From Taibaiella sp. (GTDB taxonomy: Bacteria > Bacteroidota > Bacteroidia > Chitinophagales > Chitinophagaceae), in contig JAEUVV010000011.1 in the NCBI GenBank assembly GCA_016786705.1, positions 1 through 64,000 of the forward strand: 64,000 bases of DNA. The letters are read 5' to 3'. A program made the position numbers and the translations under genes. Shown here piece by piece: positions 42,510-51,299 of the stretch; the stretch's first letter is position 1; each line of letters begins with the position of its first letter. The notes beneath the pieces were generated by a model, which saw nothing but the letters and a program-made list of their open reading frames with translations, was not told the origin of the DNA and did no database searches.

Positions 42510-43388
42510 TTAGTGTTTAACGATCTCTTTAACGATCCCCCCTTGTGGCTCCCGGACGGTCTGGGTAAAGATAAATGCCTTGGGATCTATTTCGTGCACG
42601 ATGTTTTTGAGCTTTCTCACTTCCAGGCGGGTCACTATAGTAAAGATGATATCCACCTCATTACTTACTTCAAAACTTGCTTTCATAAATCCGCGCTCCC
42701 CTTTATAAACCGTGATACCACGGTTCAACACCATTACCAATGCTTTTTTTATCTCCTCACTGTTGGCGGAAACTATGGTAACGCCTGTGTAGGCCTCTAT
42801 CCCTTCAATCACGTAGCGGGTGGTCTGGCTGGCAATAATATAAGTCAGGATCGCGTAAAGCGCCGTTTCTACTTTTATAAATGCCGCGGCAATCATAAAG
42901 ATGACCAGGTTCATCCCCAGGATGATCTCGGTGATACTGAAGCTGCTTTTCTTAAAGGTAAGCAGGGCCAATACCTCCATGCCATCAAAAGTGCCGCCAC
43001 CCCGCATGGAAAGGCCGATACCGATACCTAAAAAGAACCCGCCGAACATGGCCACCAGCAATTTATCATGGGTAAGTTCCGGGAAAGGGATAAAGTACAT
43101 CGTGAGGGCAATCAATACAATGGTAAGGCTGCTGCGGATCGCGAAGTGCCGGCCTACTTTAAAGTAGGATAGTATAATAAACGGGATATTGAGCAGCAGC
43201 AGCAACAGGCCCAGGTTCCAGCCCTTAACCTCAAACAATAAAAGGGAGAGCCCCGTAACACCACCATCCAGGAAGTGATTAGGCACCAGGAAGCTTTTGA
43301 GGGCAAAGCTGGCAGACAACACGCCTAAAATAAGGTAAATGATATCGGAAACTGTAAATAGAGGGCCGTGATGTTTGGCTGAGGACAT
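42510..43388 (-). CDS. YitT family membrane protein
   Basis: 292 residues: about five to six membrane segments (FLVPNHFLDGGVTGLSLLL is the family signature) and a C-terminal DUF2179 domain (VEVRK, IVHEIDPKAFIFTQTVREPQGG). Transport role proposed but not established. Middle gene of the operon with the HD and 2OG oxygenase genes. Confidence 0.88.
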   Translation of the reverse strand: MSSAKHHGPLFTVSDIIYLILGVLSASFALKSFLVPNHFLDGGVTGLSLLLFEVKGWNLGLLLLLLNIPFIILSYFKVGRHFAIRSSLTIVLIALTMYFIPFPELTHDKLLVAMFGGFFLGIGIGLSMRGGGTFDGMEVLALLTFKKSSFSITEIILGMNLVIFMIAAAFIKVETALYAILTYIIASQTTRYVIEGIEAYTGVTIVSANSEEIKKALVMVLNRGITVYKGERGFMKASFEVSNEVDIIFTIVTRLEVRKLKNIVHEIDPKAFIFTQTVREPQGGIVKEIVKH

Positions 43389-43395
43389 AATAGGT

Positions 43396-43977
43396 TTATT
43401 GTGCTAATTTAGATTTAATGATATCCAGGTTTTCCTGCTTCTTGGCATTGCGGTTGCGGATCGCGGTTGCCGTATGATAATTATGGCTTTCCAGGAAGCG
43501 CTCCTGCAGCAAATTCCAGTCCCGCTCATTGGTGATGATGCCGAACATGGCCAATTCATCGTAAAGCTTATTACCGATAGTAAAGAAATCATCCCGCCCC
43601 AGGTAATCCAGGTCTGCATCCGCCAGTATCTGCTCCAAGTGATTATTGGGCGTCTGGGGAATCTTTGTAGCCATGATCATTCCTTTGATCTTGTCGATCT
43701 GCGCCTGGTCATAGCCGAAACCGGGCAGATAGGTTTCCGCGATCTCACAAGACTTTTGCTCATGGTCCTTTGCACCGAACAGGAAACCGGTATCATGAAA
43801 AAGCGCAGCAGTTTTCAGTAAGACCAATGCTTCCCCTGAAATGCCTTCTCCCGCAGCGATCTGGATGGTCGCTTCAATCACGTCCAACACATGTGCCACG
43901 CTATGGTAGGAGAGGTGCTCTGGCAACTCCTCCTGTAATTTTTGTATAATAACTTTATTGACGGCCGGGTAATCCAT
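43396..43977 (-). CDS. HD-domain phosphohydrolase-like protein
   Basis: 193 residues. HSVAHVLDVIEA, AALFHDTGFLFG and DADLDYLGRDD give the H...HD...D metal set. Such proteins hydrolyse nucleotides or their derivatives; the substrate is unknown. First gene of the minus-strand operon; its start is 47 nt from the end of the cyclase gene upstream. Confidence 0.85.
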   Translation of the reverse strand: MDYPAVNKVIIQKLQEELPEHLSYHSVAHVLDVIEATIQIAAGEGISGEALVLLKTAALFHDTGFLFGAKDHEQKSCEIAETYLPGFGYDQAQIDKIKGMIMATKIPQTPNNHLEQILADADLDYLGRDDFFTIGNKLYDELAMFGIITNERDWNLLQERFLESHNYHTATAIRNRNAKKQENLDIIKSKLAQ

Positions 43978-44024
43978 GGTTCAAAATAAATTAAAATTTA
44001 GGAATCTTACAGCGTATTTTCCGC

Positions 44025-46007
44025 TTACTTTTCATTTTCTACAAAATACATGTCCATTTCGCCTTTTCCTTTTACCTGCAGCTTACCCCGGTAGGTACAG
44101 GCAAAGGTATTTTTGACCAGCAATTGTGTGCCTTCTGAAATATTGATTTTGCCGGGAGCCGAGTTTTGCTCCATACGGGCGGCAGTATTTACCGTATCCC
44201 CCCAGATGTCAAAGGCAAACTTCTTCACACCAACGATACCGGCTATTAGTGAACCGGAATGGATGCCGATCCGGATGTCCAGGCCATAAGGCACCTCTTT
44301 TTTCCGGGCTTCCACGAAAGCAAGGATATCCAGGGCCGCGGCTACCGCGTTCAGGGCATGAGCCGCATTTTTAACCGGCAAGCCGCTTACTGCCAGGTAA
44401 GCATCTCCGATCGTCTTAATTTTTTCCAGGCCGTGCTTTTCCATGATCTGGTCAAATGCCGTGAAGTTGACATTCAGCTCTGCCAGTAATTCGTCTACAC
44501 CTAATTGCCCGGCGGTAGCCGTGAAGTTGACAAAGTCGGTAAATAATACGGAAACCTCATCGTAATATTGCGCTTTTGACTCCCCTTTCTCTTTCAACTC
44601 TTCCGCAACCTCCTGGGGCAAGATGTTTAACAATAGATTGTCTGATTTTTGTTTTTCTTGCTGTAACTCTTTTGTACGCTCCGATACCTGCAGTTCCAGC
44701 TGCTCGTTCTGGCTTTCAAGAATCTGCTGTTTTTCTTCCGACAATCGTTCTACTTCATCCAATTGCTTTTTCAAACGGTTGCTGGTATTCGAAAACTGCC
44801 AGGCCAGGTAAGCGGATATGGAAATAGGAAAACTGACCATTAAAGCGATAAACATAGTCCCCAGAGAGGCACCCACCCATCCGCTTGTTTTGGTAGTGTC
44901 TATTTCTCCTCCGCTAATGGCCAGGCCAACTATTAGTATGGCAACCATACAAAAGAAAAGCAAGACGCCGCCACCCACAATAAAGGCCGCACGTTCTCTC
45001 CTTAACATAGCCCGGATAATCACGAAAAAGCCTTCCACAACTACAAATAGTATATAAAACACTAACACAAATACCCCTGCGCGGGTATGTAACAGATACA
45101 CGATTGGCAATAGCAGGGCAATGGCCAGGAGTATATAAAAACGGGTTTTTCTTTTCCCGAAAAGATTATTTACAAAACCCGTAATCGATAATCCAAAGAG
45201 CAAAAACCCATAGAACAACCAGTTCAATGCCTGGTTGGACGCTGCAAAATCATTGGTGCTGCTTAATATGAAAGTAATGTACGCCAGAAAGGCTATAGAT
45301 AAATTATACAAACCGAAGAACAGGTTGTACACTGCTTTCCAATAGAAAACAAAAAGCAACAGATGTATAAAACTCAAAGCTACAAAAACACCTGTGATAA
45401 GCATTAATATGCTTACGGTTTCTTCATGATCCGGTACATAATAGCTGTAATAGCCATTGGCTTCATCTATGCTTAAGTAAATACCCGCCTTGCTCATCTT
45501 TCCTGCCGGGACCAGGGTATTATCGTAACGCACGGCAAGGGTATGCCAGCCTGTATCCCGCAGGGAAAATATATATGGATAACCCAAACCTGTCTGGTAA
45601 CCAGACTTGTCTTTAGCGCCAATTGTTCCTACAGTATATAAAAGCATACCATCAAGATAGATCTCTGAGGCCCCGTTTTGTTTAATCGTCATGCTTAGGG
45701 GAATGTATAGCGCGGACGTATCTGTTCTGAAATGGTACCGTAACCAGGCAATACCCCTGTAGCCGGCAGCCGTATCAGAGGGCTTCAGGTAGCGACTGTC
45801 CACTGTGACCCAGTCCGCATCCGGCCAGTCGGCCTGCTTGTAATTAGTATCGTCGCCCGCCCTGAATTTCCAGCTCTCTATAAAATTATAGCCCTGGCGG
45901 AAACTGTCTATTGTTAGCGTTGCAGCCGGAACGGTTTGCGCATAACTCCATTGGCCCGCCAGCAAAAGCAGCAATAAACATTTAAGCGTAATAAAATATC
46001 TAATCAT
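44025..46007 (-). CDS. Membrane-bound adenylate cyclase (7TM-type sensor), copy 1
   Basis: 660 residues: signal peptide, a periplasmic beta domain (~residues 25-190), about seven membrane segments (190-410), a coiled coil with QEKQKSDNLLLNILPQEVAEEL, and a class III cyclase domain (~470-655). VLFTDFVNFTA holds a metal-binding Asp, EKIKTIGDAYLAV the adenine-selecting Lys and FDIWGDTVNTAARMEQ the Asp plus transition-state Asn and Arg, so ATP is the predicted substrate. Tandem with a paralog upstream that is almost identical in the coiled coil and cyclase part. Confidence 0.88.
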   Translation of the reverse strand: MIRYFITLKCLLLLLLAGQWSYAQTVPAATLTIDSFRQGYNFIESWKFRAGDDTNYKQADWPDADWVTVDSRYLKPSDTAAGYRGIAWLRYHFRTDTSALYIPLSMTIKQNGASEIYLDGMLLYTVGTIGAKDKSGYQTGLGYPYIFSLRDTGWHTLAVRYDNTLVPAGKMSKAGIYLSIDEANGYYSYYVPDHEETVSILMLITGVFVALSFIHLLLFVFYWKAVYNLFFGLYNLSIAFLAYITFILSSTNDFAASNQALNWLFYGFLLFGLSITGFVNNLFGKRKTRFYILLAIALLLPIVYLLHTRAGVFVLVFYILFVVVEGFFVIIRAMLRRERAAFIVGGGVLLFFCMVAILIVGLAISGGEIDTTKTSGWVGASLGTMFIALMVSFPISISAYLAWQFSNTSNRLKKQLDEVERLSEEKQQILESQNEQLELQVSERTKELQQEKQKSDNLLLNILPQEVAEELKEKGESKAQYYDEVSVLFTDFVNFTATAGQLGVDELLAELNVNFTAFDQIMEKHGLEKIKTIGDAYLAVSGLPVKNAAHALNAVAAALDILAFVEARKKEVPYGLDIRIGIHSGSLIAGIVGVKKFAFDIWGDTVNTAARMEQNSAPGKINISEGTQLLVKNTFACTYRGKLQVKGKGEMDMYFVENEK

Positions 46008-46079
46008 AATCCGGAACCGGTTTCAATACTACTTAATAAGATAATAGCCCAATAAAAGTACAAAAAATGAAATAAGATC

Positions 46080-48107
46080 CTATATGCTCTGACCGGTAAC
46101 AACCGGGCTACTCCCTGCTACGAAATACATGTCCATTTCGCCTTTTCCTTTCACCTGCAGCTTACCTCGGTAGGTACAGGCAAAGGTATCTTTGACCAGC
46201 AATTGCGCGCCTTCTGAAATATTGATCTTGCCGGGAGCCGAGTTTTGTTCCATACGGGCGGCAGTATTTACCGTATCCCCCCAGATGTCAAAGGCAAACT
46301 TCTTCACGCCAACGATACCGGCTATCAATGAACCGGAATGGATACCGATCCGGATATCCAGGCCATAAGGCACCTCTCTTTTCCGGGCTTCTACGAAAGC
46401 AAGGATGTCCAGGGCCGCGGCTACCGCGTTCAGGGCATGGGCCGCGTTTTTAACCGGCAAGCCGCTTACTGCCAGGTAAGCATCTCCGATCGTCTTAATT
46501 TTTTCCAGGCCGTGCTTTTCCATGATCTGGTCAAATGCCGTGAAGTTGACATTTAGCTCTGCCAGTAATTCGTCTACGCCTAATTGCCCGGCGGTCGCCG
46601 TGAAGTTCACAAAGTCGGTAAATAATACAGAAACCTCATCGTAATACTGCGCTTTTGACGCTCCTTTCTCTTTCAACTCTTCCGCAACCTCCTGGGGCAA
46701 GATGTTTAACAATAGGTTATCTGATTTTTGTTTTTCCTGCTGTAACTCTTTTGTACGCTCCGCCACCTGCAGCTCCAGCTTTTCGTTTTGAGATTCCAGC
46801 AATTGTTGCTTTTCATAAGATAAAGCGGCAACATTGTCCAGCTCTTTACTCAATGCCTTACTCGTAGTAGAAAACCGCCAGGCCAGGTAAGCGGATATGG
46901 ATAAAGGGATACCTAATATGGCAGATAAAGTAAAATAGGATAAAGTTGTATTAAAGTTTACGGAGCCTTTTATAATAGATACTGTAAGCAATGCAAAAGT
47001 GAACAATAAGAAATACAACACGCCGCTTCCCAGGATCAGCGAGCCCGGTACCCGTTTCACCAGCGCAACAATAATCATTACGATCGTATACATAAAAGAG
47101 CCTCCCAGCAGCAGCCAGATGGACAATGCCGTTAAATCAAACAGCCCGTAGGTATCCAATATAGCAAGAATTAAAGCTGTGATACAAAGGATAAGGATAA
47201 CCAGCAAGGTCTTATTATGCTTACTGAATACATAAGAGATAAAAGCGCAAAGGGAAAAGCAACTGATGATAGGACCAAAATTTATGACCGCGGTATAAAA
47301 ATGGTCGAACTGCATGCTTACTGCATTAAAGTAAACATAAGTCGACATCAGGTTTAAAGCAATACTAAAAGTGAATATGGCGAAAATGAGATTGGCTTTT
47401 TCTTTCTTATAAAAAAGAAAAAACAAAAAATGCACCAGGAATAAAGCGAAAAACAAGGCACCCAGCCCTACCAGCACTGCCCCTGAAAAGATGCCGCCAT
47501 ACCGGGATTGGTGAAAGTGCCTGAGCGTATCTTCCACCCGGAAGGCAAACCACCCTGTAGTACCATCGGCCACATCCACGCTGCTCTTAAATCTTATCGC
47601 TACCTGGTAATAGCCGGTATCGGTGAAATTGAGCAGGACGGGACTTTCTTTTAAGTATTCGTACGCGCCCTTTTTGCCTTTCCCGGGAATTTGCCCCAGA
47701 GCTGTGTTAAGCTTACCATCTATATAGAGTTCCAGGGCTCCTTCGGCCTCGAAGATGATCATAAAAGGCTGCCCCGCCTGTGCGCTGTCTATATGCAGCT
47801 TAAAGCGGTACCAGTTTACTTTCAGGGCATTTTTATTTTCAATGAAACGACTGCTGTCGGACGGCCAGGTTCGGTCATCAAAATCCTTTGCCGCGAAAGC
47901 CGGGTTATCTTCATAACTAACCTTTAAGTTATGCTTCAACAAGACCTGGTTAAATGAATAACCTATACTATCTGAAGCATCCGCCCCCAATTGCCGGATA
48001 TTTATATTTAATGTATCCCCTTTAAAATAAGATTGTGCACCGGCCATAGTGCTGGCCAGCAAAAGGAGTAGAGGCAACAGGATAAGGGAACAGGATAATT
48101 TTTTCAT
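46080..48107 (-). CDS. Membrane-bound adenylate cyclase (7TM-type sensor), copy 2
   Basis: 675 residues with the same plan as the copy at 44025-46007. The sensor half (residues ~25-440) has diverged strongly, while the last ~230 residues are nearly the same in protein and DNA. This suggests that the catalytic half is held alike by gene conversion, or that a domain was copied recently. All catalytic residues are present. The extra tail ends SSPVVTGQSI. The two differ in ligand sensing but make the same signal. Confidence 0.88.
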   Translation of the reverse strand: MKKLSCSLILLPLLLLLASTMAGAQSYFKGDTLNINIRQLGADASDSIGYSFNQVLLKHNLKVSYEDNPAFAAKDFDDRTWPSDSSRFIENKNALKVNWYRFKLHIDSAQAGQPFMIIFEAEGALELYIDGKLNTALGQIPGKGKKGAYEYLKESPVLLNFTDTGYYQVAIRFKSSVDVADGTTGWFAFRVEDTLRHFHQSRYGGIFSGAVLVGLGALFFALFLVHFLFFLFYKKEKANLIFAIFTFSIALNLMSTYVYFNAVSMQFDHFYTAVINFGPIISCFSLCAFISYVFSKHNKTLLVILILCITALILAILDTYGLFDLTALSIWLLLGGSFMYTIVMIIVALVKRVPGSLILGSGVLYFLLFTFALLTVSIIKGSVNFNTTLSYFTLSAILGIPLSISAYLAWRFSTTSKALSKELDNVAALSYEKQQLLESQNEKLELQVAERTKELQQEKQKSDNLLLNILPQEVAEELKEKGASKAQYYDEVSVLFTDFVNFTATAGQLGVDELLAELNVNFTAFDQIMEKHGLEKIKTIGDAYLAVSGLPVKNAAHALNAVAAALDILAFVEARKREVPYGLDIRIGIHSGSLIAGIVGVKKFAFDIWGDTVNTAARMEQNSAPGKINISEGAQLLVKDTFACTYRGKLQVKGKGEMDMYFVAGSSPVVTGQSI

Positions 48108-48238
48108 ACTGCTTACTTGGTAAATCGCGAATACGCCCCCGAAAGTTACTATTTAATTAAACGATTCACCAGTGCCCGCAGATTTATATTTATCTACACC
48201 CTTTTGTACCCGGCAAACATAACCCTGAGCGGCAGCAC

Positions 48239-48985
48239 TTACTGTTCCAGCATAAATGCTGTTTTCATCTGTAGCCGGCCTTCTTCCCTGGTTAATATTA
48301 CCTCCCATGCTCCCTGTTGTTGAAAACGGGAATTTAATGCTTTAGGTTCCATATAGGCATCCCGCCAAATAGTGACGGGCACCTCGTTCCCTTTTTGTAA
48401 CTGTAGCGCAGGGACATCGGCTTCCAGCCGTATAGTAGCGGTTACAGGGCCATTCTCTTTTTCCGAGCTGTCGATACCGATCAAGCTGACTTTTGCCCAA
48501 CTGCCTGCCATATCCGGAAGAATATATTGCGTAACCATTTTTTTAAAATAGGCCGTATCTGAAAGTTTAGCCAGCCAGAAAGTATCTTTTGCGGTGAAAC
48601 CGGCATTTTCCAGCCAATAAAACATTTCGCCTTCCTGCCCAGGCATGTATGCCGGATCTGCCGTTCCTTTTAACAAGTAATATCCATGTATAGTCCCTGG
48701 CTTCCATGCCACATCATGACTTTCCAGCCAGGCCCTGAACTTTCTTTGGCCAGTTGAGCCCTTATAAAATTTAAGCGGCTCAAATGATACCTCCTGCATG
48801 GTATAGCCCCCTGTAGTATCCAATATCTTTGTGTTTCCCACCCGTACCAGGCATACCAGATCGGCAGTAGCATAATCGCTAAGATTATTCGCATAATACC
48901 AGGTACTGTCCTTATCCTGCGCGCCGGCACGGAAGCCAGATAAAATAAAGACCGTAGCCGCAAAAGCTACTCTTTTAAACATCAT
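48239..48985 (-). CDS. Secreted hypothetical protein downstream of the sigma-54 regulator
   Basis: About 248 residues; ATG 48985 (MMFKRVAFAATVFILSGFRA) is preferred, with 48994 or 48982 possible. Signal peptide ends near GAQ. The body has beta-rich stretches (WYYANNLSDYATADLVCLVR, FKPL-like FEPLKFYKG, WKPGTIHGYYLLKG) and no known family. It overlaps the sigma-54 response regulator gene by about 11 nt, so both are co-translated; it may be part of that signalling unit. Confidence 0.7.
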   Translation of the reverse strand: MMFKRVAFAATVFILSGFRAGAQDKDSTWYYANNLSDYATADLVCLVRVGNTKILDTTGGYTMQEVSFEPLKFYKGSTGQRKFRAWLESHDVAWKPGTIHGYYLLKGTADPAYMPGQEGEMFYWLENAGFTAKDTFWLAKLSDTAYFKKMVTQYILPDMAGSWAKVSLIGIDSSEKENGPVTATIRLEADVPALQLQKGNEVPVTIWRDAYMEPKALNSRFQQQGAWEVILTREEGRLQMKTAFMLEQ

Positions 48986-50342
48986 CAATTCCATATTTCG
49001 CCAGCTTATTATATAAGGTAGTGCGATCGATATTTAGTAATTTAGCCGCTTTTGACTTATTGTATTTTGTTTCTGCCAGGGTTTTAATGATCAGCTCTTT
49101 TTCTGTTTGCTGTTGTAAAGCCTTAAGGTCTGCGGTGGCCTCCAGCTCCTGGTGGTCCATGAGGGAAAGCTCCATATCTTCGGGCAATTCCATACGGGTG
49201 ATGAGGTCGCCCTGCGTCAGCAGTACGGCACGCTTGATAATATTTTTCAGTTCCCGGATATTACCCGGCCATTGATACTGCATAAAGATCTTACGCACTT
49301 CAGGATCAACCCCTCTCACCTGCTTTTGCAATTCCTGGTTTGATTTTTGAATAAAGTACCGGATAAATTCATCAATATCCTCTCTGCGTTCTCTTAATGC
49401 CGGTATCTTAATTTTAAATTCATTGATCCTGTGGTACAGGTCTTCCCGGAAGCTGGCGTTCTGGATCGCAGATTTAAAATCTTCATTGGTAGCCGTTACC
49501 AGCCTTACATTCACTTTAATCACCTTATGGCTACCCACAGGCACTACTTCTCTTTGCTCTATGGCGCGCAGTAGTTTTACCTGTACATCATAGCTCAGGT
49601 TACCTACTTCATCCAGGAAAATAGTTCCGCCGTTAGCCAGCTCAAAGATGCCTGTTTTATCAATAATAGCGCCGGTAAAGGCCCCTTTGACATGACCGAA
49701 AAGCTCCGAGGCCGCAAGTTCAGAAGACAGGGCGCCACAATCTACCGCGATAAAGGGTTTCGAGGCCCGTTTGCTGCTGTCGTGGAGGGCACGGGCAATG
49801 TGCTCTTTCCCGGTACCGCTTTCGCCGTTAATCAACACCGACATTTCCGTTTGCGCGACCAGCGCTACGTGTTGATGGAGTACCTGGGCGGCGTCTGAAG
49901 TTCCTTTTACAAAAGCGCTTTTAGTTACGGGCTTTTCTTCGGTTGCCACTTTAGGCGTTTCCGGAGCACTGCCAAGCGGTTCGGCAGGCCTGGCATTTTT
50001 GAGCAGCATTAAGAGCTCTTCCTGGTTGATCGGTTTGGTAATGTATTCATAGGCCCCCTTCTTGATACACTGAACAGCTACTTTAACATCATTAAAGCTG
50101 GTCATCATAATCACCGGGATCTTTATATTGTGCTGGATTTTAAAATCCAGTAAATCCAGCCCGTTGCCATCAGGCAGCCTGTAGTCTAACAGCATTGCCT
50201 GGAATTCCTTATCCTTGTTCAGTACAGCCTTGGCCTGTTCTATATTATGCGTTAATACCACCTCGTAACCATGCCGGCTAAGATATCGCTCCAATATCTG
50301 TGCAAAGGTGATATCATCTTCGGTAATAAGCACTCTATCCAT
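48975..50342 (-). CDS. Sigma-54-dependent response regulator (NtrC type)
   Basis: 455 residues: receiver domain (1-120; acceptor Asp53 in MLLDYRLPDGNG), AAA+ domain (~140-380) with Walker A GESGTGKE, the sigma-54 contact loop GAFTGA, and Walker B GGTIFLDEVGNL, and a Fis-type helix-turn-helix (NKSKAAKLLNIDRTTLYNKL) at the end. It should activate promoters of RpoN holoenzyme. A hybrid histidine kinase, a PepSY-like gene with a sigma-54 promoter and two copies of a palindrome lie directly upstream. Confidence 0.93.
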   Translation of the reverse strand: MDRVLITEDDITFAQILERYLSRHGYEVVLTHNIEQAKAVLNKDKEFQAMLLDYRLPDGNGLDLLDFKIQHNIKIPVIMMTSFNDVKVAVQCIKKGAYEYITKPINQEELLMLLKNARPAEPLGSAPETPKVATEEKPVTKSAFVKGTSDAAQVLHQHVALVAQTEMSVLINGESGTGKEHIARALHDSSKRASKPFIAVDCGALSSELAASELFGHVKGAFTGAIIDKTGIFELANGGTIFLDEVGNLSYDVQVKLLRAIEQREVVPVGSHKVIKVNVRLVTATNEDFKSAIQNASFREDLYHRINEFKIKIPALRERREDIDEFIRYFIQKSNQELQKQVRGVDPEVRKIFMQYQWPGNIRELKNIIKRAVLLTQGDLITRMELPEDMELSLMDHQELEATADLKALQQQTEKELIIKTLAETKYNKSKAAKLLNIDRTTLYNKLAKYGIDDV

Positions 50343-50379
50343 ATAATTAAAGGTACGTATTTAAAAACTACTAAAAAAA

Positions 50380-50407
50380 CGAAAGCCACCCTTGAGAGGT
50401 GGCTTCG
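50380..50407. terminator. Strong hairpin with T runs on both strands
   Basis: CGAAAGCCACC and GGTGGCTTCG pair (one bulged A). On the minus strand the stem is followed by CGTTTTTTTAG, so it can end a transcript coming from the sigma-54-like promoter at 50556-50570 before the regulator gene at 50342. On the plus strand T runs follow as well. Confidence 0.75.
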
Positions 50408-50481
50408 TTTTCCCTTTTTTTGTTTGTTTTAGTCGCGATGTATGAAGATGAAAAAACTTGATTCAAATTAATACGCCGGGT

Positions 50482-50544
50482 AAAAAATCAGACTATAACC
50501 GTTTAAGATTATAGCCTGACTTTAAAATTTATAACCTTAACGTG
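50482..50544 (-). ncRNA. Candidate sigma-54-driven small RNA (~63 nt)
   Basis: A start is predicted 12 nt past the -12 element of the promoter at 50556-50570. On the minus strand TCAGGCTATAA and TTATAGTCTGA form a stem, followed by TTTTTT at 50482-50487: an intrinsic terminator only ~60 nt from the start. No reading frame fits. Read-through would reach the next terminator at 50380-50407 (~170 nt). It could instead be an attenuated leader of the regulator gene. Confidence 0.4.
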
Positions 50545-50555
50545 AATAGTATAGT

Positions 50556-50570
50556 ACCATAACTGTGCCA
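50556..50570 (-). promoter_or_regulatory. Putative sigma-54 promoter B
   Basis: Minus-strand TGGCACAGTTATGGT: the -24 box TGGCAC is perfect; the -12 box is TGGT in place of TTGC (G kept, C changed to T). A palindrome lies 76 nt upstream, as at promoter A. Confidence 0.5.
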
Positions 50571-50646
50571 AAAATAAAAAATAAACACAAATAATTAATT
50601 ATCAATTACTTATCTTTTTTAAAGAAATTTATGGCAGGCATAAAAA

Positions 50647-50663
50647 TGTTGAAAACATCAACA
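50647..50663. promoter_or_regulatory. Palindromic operator B (TGTTGA-N5-TCAACA)
   Basis: TGTTGAAAACATCAACA, inverted 6-bp arms around a 5-nt spacer. The 18-mer ATGTTGAAAACATCAACA is identical at 51257-51274. It is 76 nt upstream of the sigma-54-like promoter B. It is the likely binding site of the neighbouring NtrC-type regulator. Confidence 0.6.
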
Positions 50664-50725
50664 ATCTGTAGAAAGTGTAGAGAAAACCACACACATTACA
50701 CGGCATAACATCTGCTAAAAAAGTA

Positions 50726-50755
50726 AAGACCAGCCTTTAAAAAAAGGCCGGTCTT
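50726..50755 (-). terminator. Terminator after the PepSY-like gene
   Basis: AAGACCGGCCTTT and AAAGGCTGGTCTT (minus strand) pair with one mismatch, followed by TACTTTTTTAG. It lies 57 nt past the stop of the gene at 50812. Confidence 0.75.
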
Positions 50756-50811
50756 CCGATTTTGAGTTTAATCTACTATGTTGAAAAACTTAATTATTAA
50801 TTGATTTCCGT

Positions 50812-51117
50812 TTATTGAGCGATTTGCTTACCATCTGCACTAAAATGTAATACCTCGGTTTTGTCTGCTCTTTTACCGGAAACTTCATAGATTACCTGTG
50901 TACCACTTTGAATAATTGTTGCAGACTCAGCTTTAAAATCCTTAAACGCGTCTGAAGTTAAAGTCGTTTTAACGGCATCAGGCAGTTCATCTAAAGTGAT
51001 TGCTTTTTTAGCATCTTTAACTTGTTCCTGCGCGATAATGGTTTCGTTTGCATTAACTACTGTAGACATTCCCAAAACTAATGCTGAGCTCAGCATCACT
51101 ACAAATAATTTTTTCAT
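50812..51117 (-). CDS. Small secreted PepSY-like protein
   Basis: 101 residues from ATG 51117: signal peptide (MKKLFVVMLSSALVLGMSTVVNA), then one PepSY-like repeat (ITLDELPDAVKTTLTSDAFK, VIYEVSGKRADKTEVLHFSA, DGKQI). Such small periplasmic domains are found as inhibitors or sensor partners. A sigma-54-like promoter (51168-51182) and a palindrome upstream, and a hybrid kinase and a sigma-54 regulator on either side, suggest that it is the output or feedback component of that system. Confidence 0.8.
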   Translation of the reverse strand: MKKLFVVMLSSALVLGMSTVVNANETIIAQEQVKDAKKAITLDELPDAVKTTLTSDAFKDFKAESATIIQSGTQVIYEVSGKRADKTEVLHFSADGKQIAQ

Positions 51118-51167
51118 AATTATTTTCTTTTTTTGATTTAATACATTGTTTAACAATGATATACATT

Positions 51168-51182
51168 GCCAAGACTATGCCA
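51168..51182 (-). promoter_or_regulatory. Putative sigma-54 promoter A
   Basis: Minus-strand TGGCATAGTCTTGGC: GG and GC at the exact -24/-12 spacing (consensus TGGCAC-N5-TTGC, two mismatches). The predicted start is about 39 nt before ATG 51117. A palindrome is 75 nt upstream. Confidence 0.65.
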
Positions 51183-51257
51183 ATTGGCCTAAAATGTATT
51201 AAACGTTGAGCAACAGCGCATAAAGAATAAGATTTGCGCACCATTCACATAAATTTA

Positions 51258-51274
51258 TGTTGAAAACATCAACA
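51258..51274. promoter_or_regulatory. Palindromic operator A (TGTTGA-N5-TCAACA)
   Basis: Identical to 50647-50663 and placed at almost the same distance from a sigma-54-like promoter (75 nt against 76). This is the usual position of an upstream activator site for NtrC-type proteins. Confidence 0.65.
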
Positions 51275-51299
51275 TATAGTTGCAAATCGGGTACAGGCA

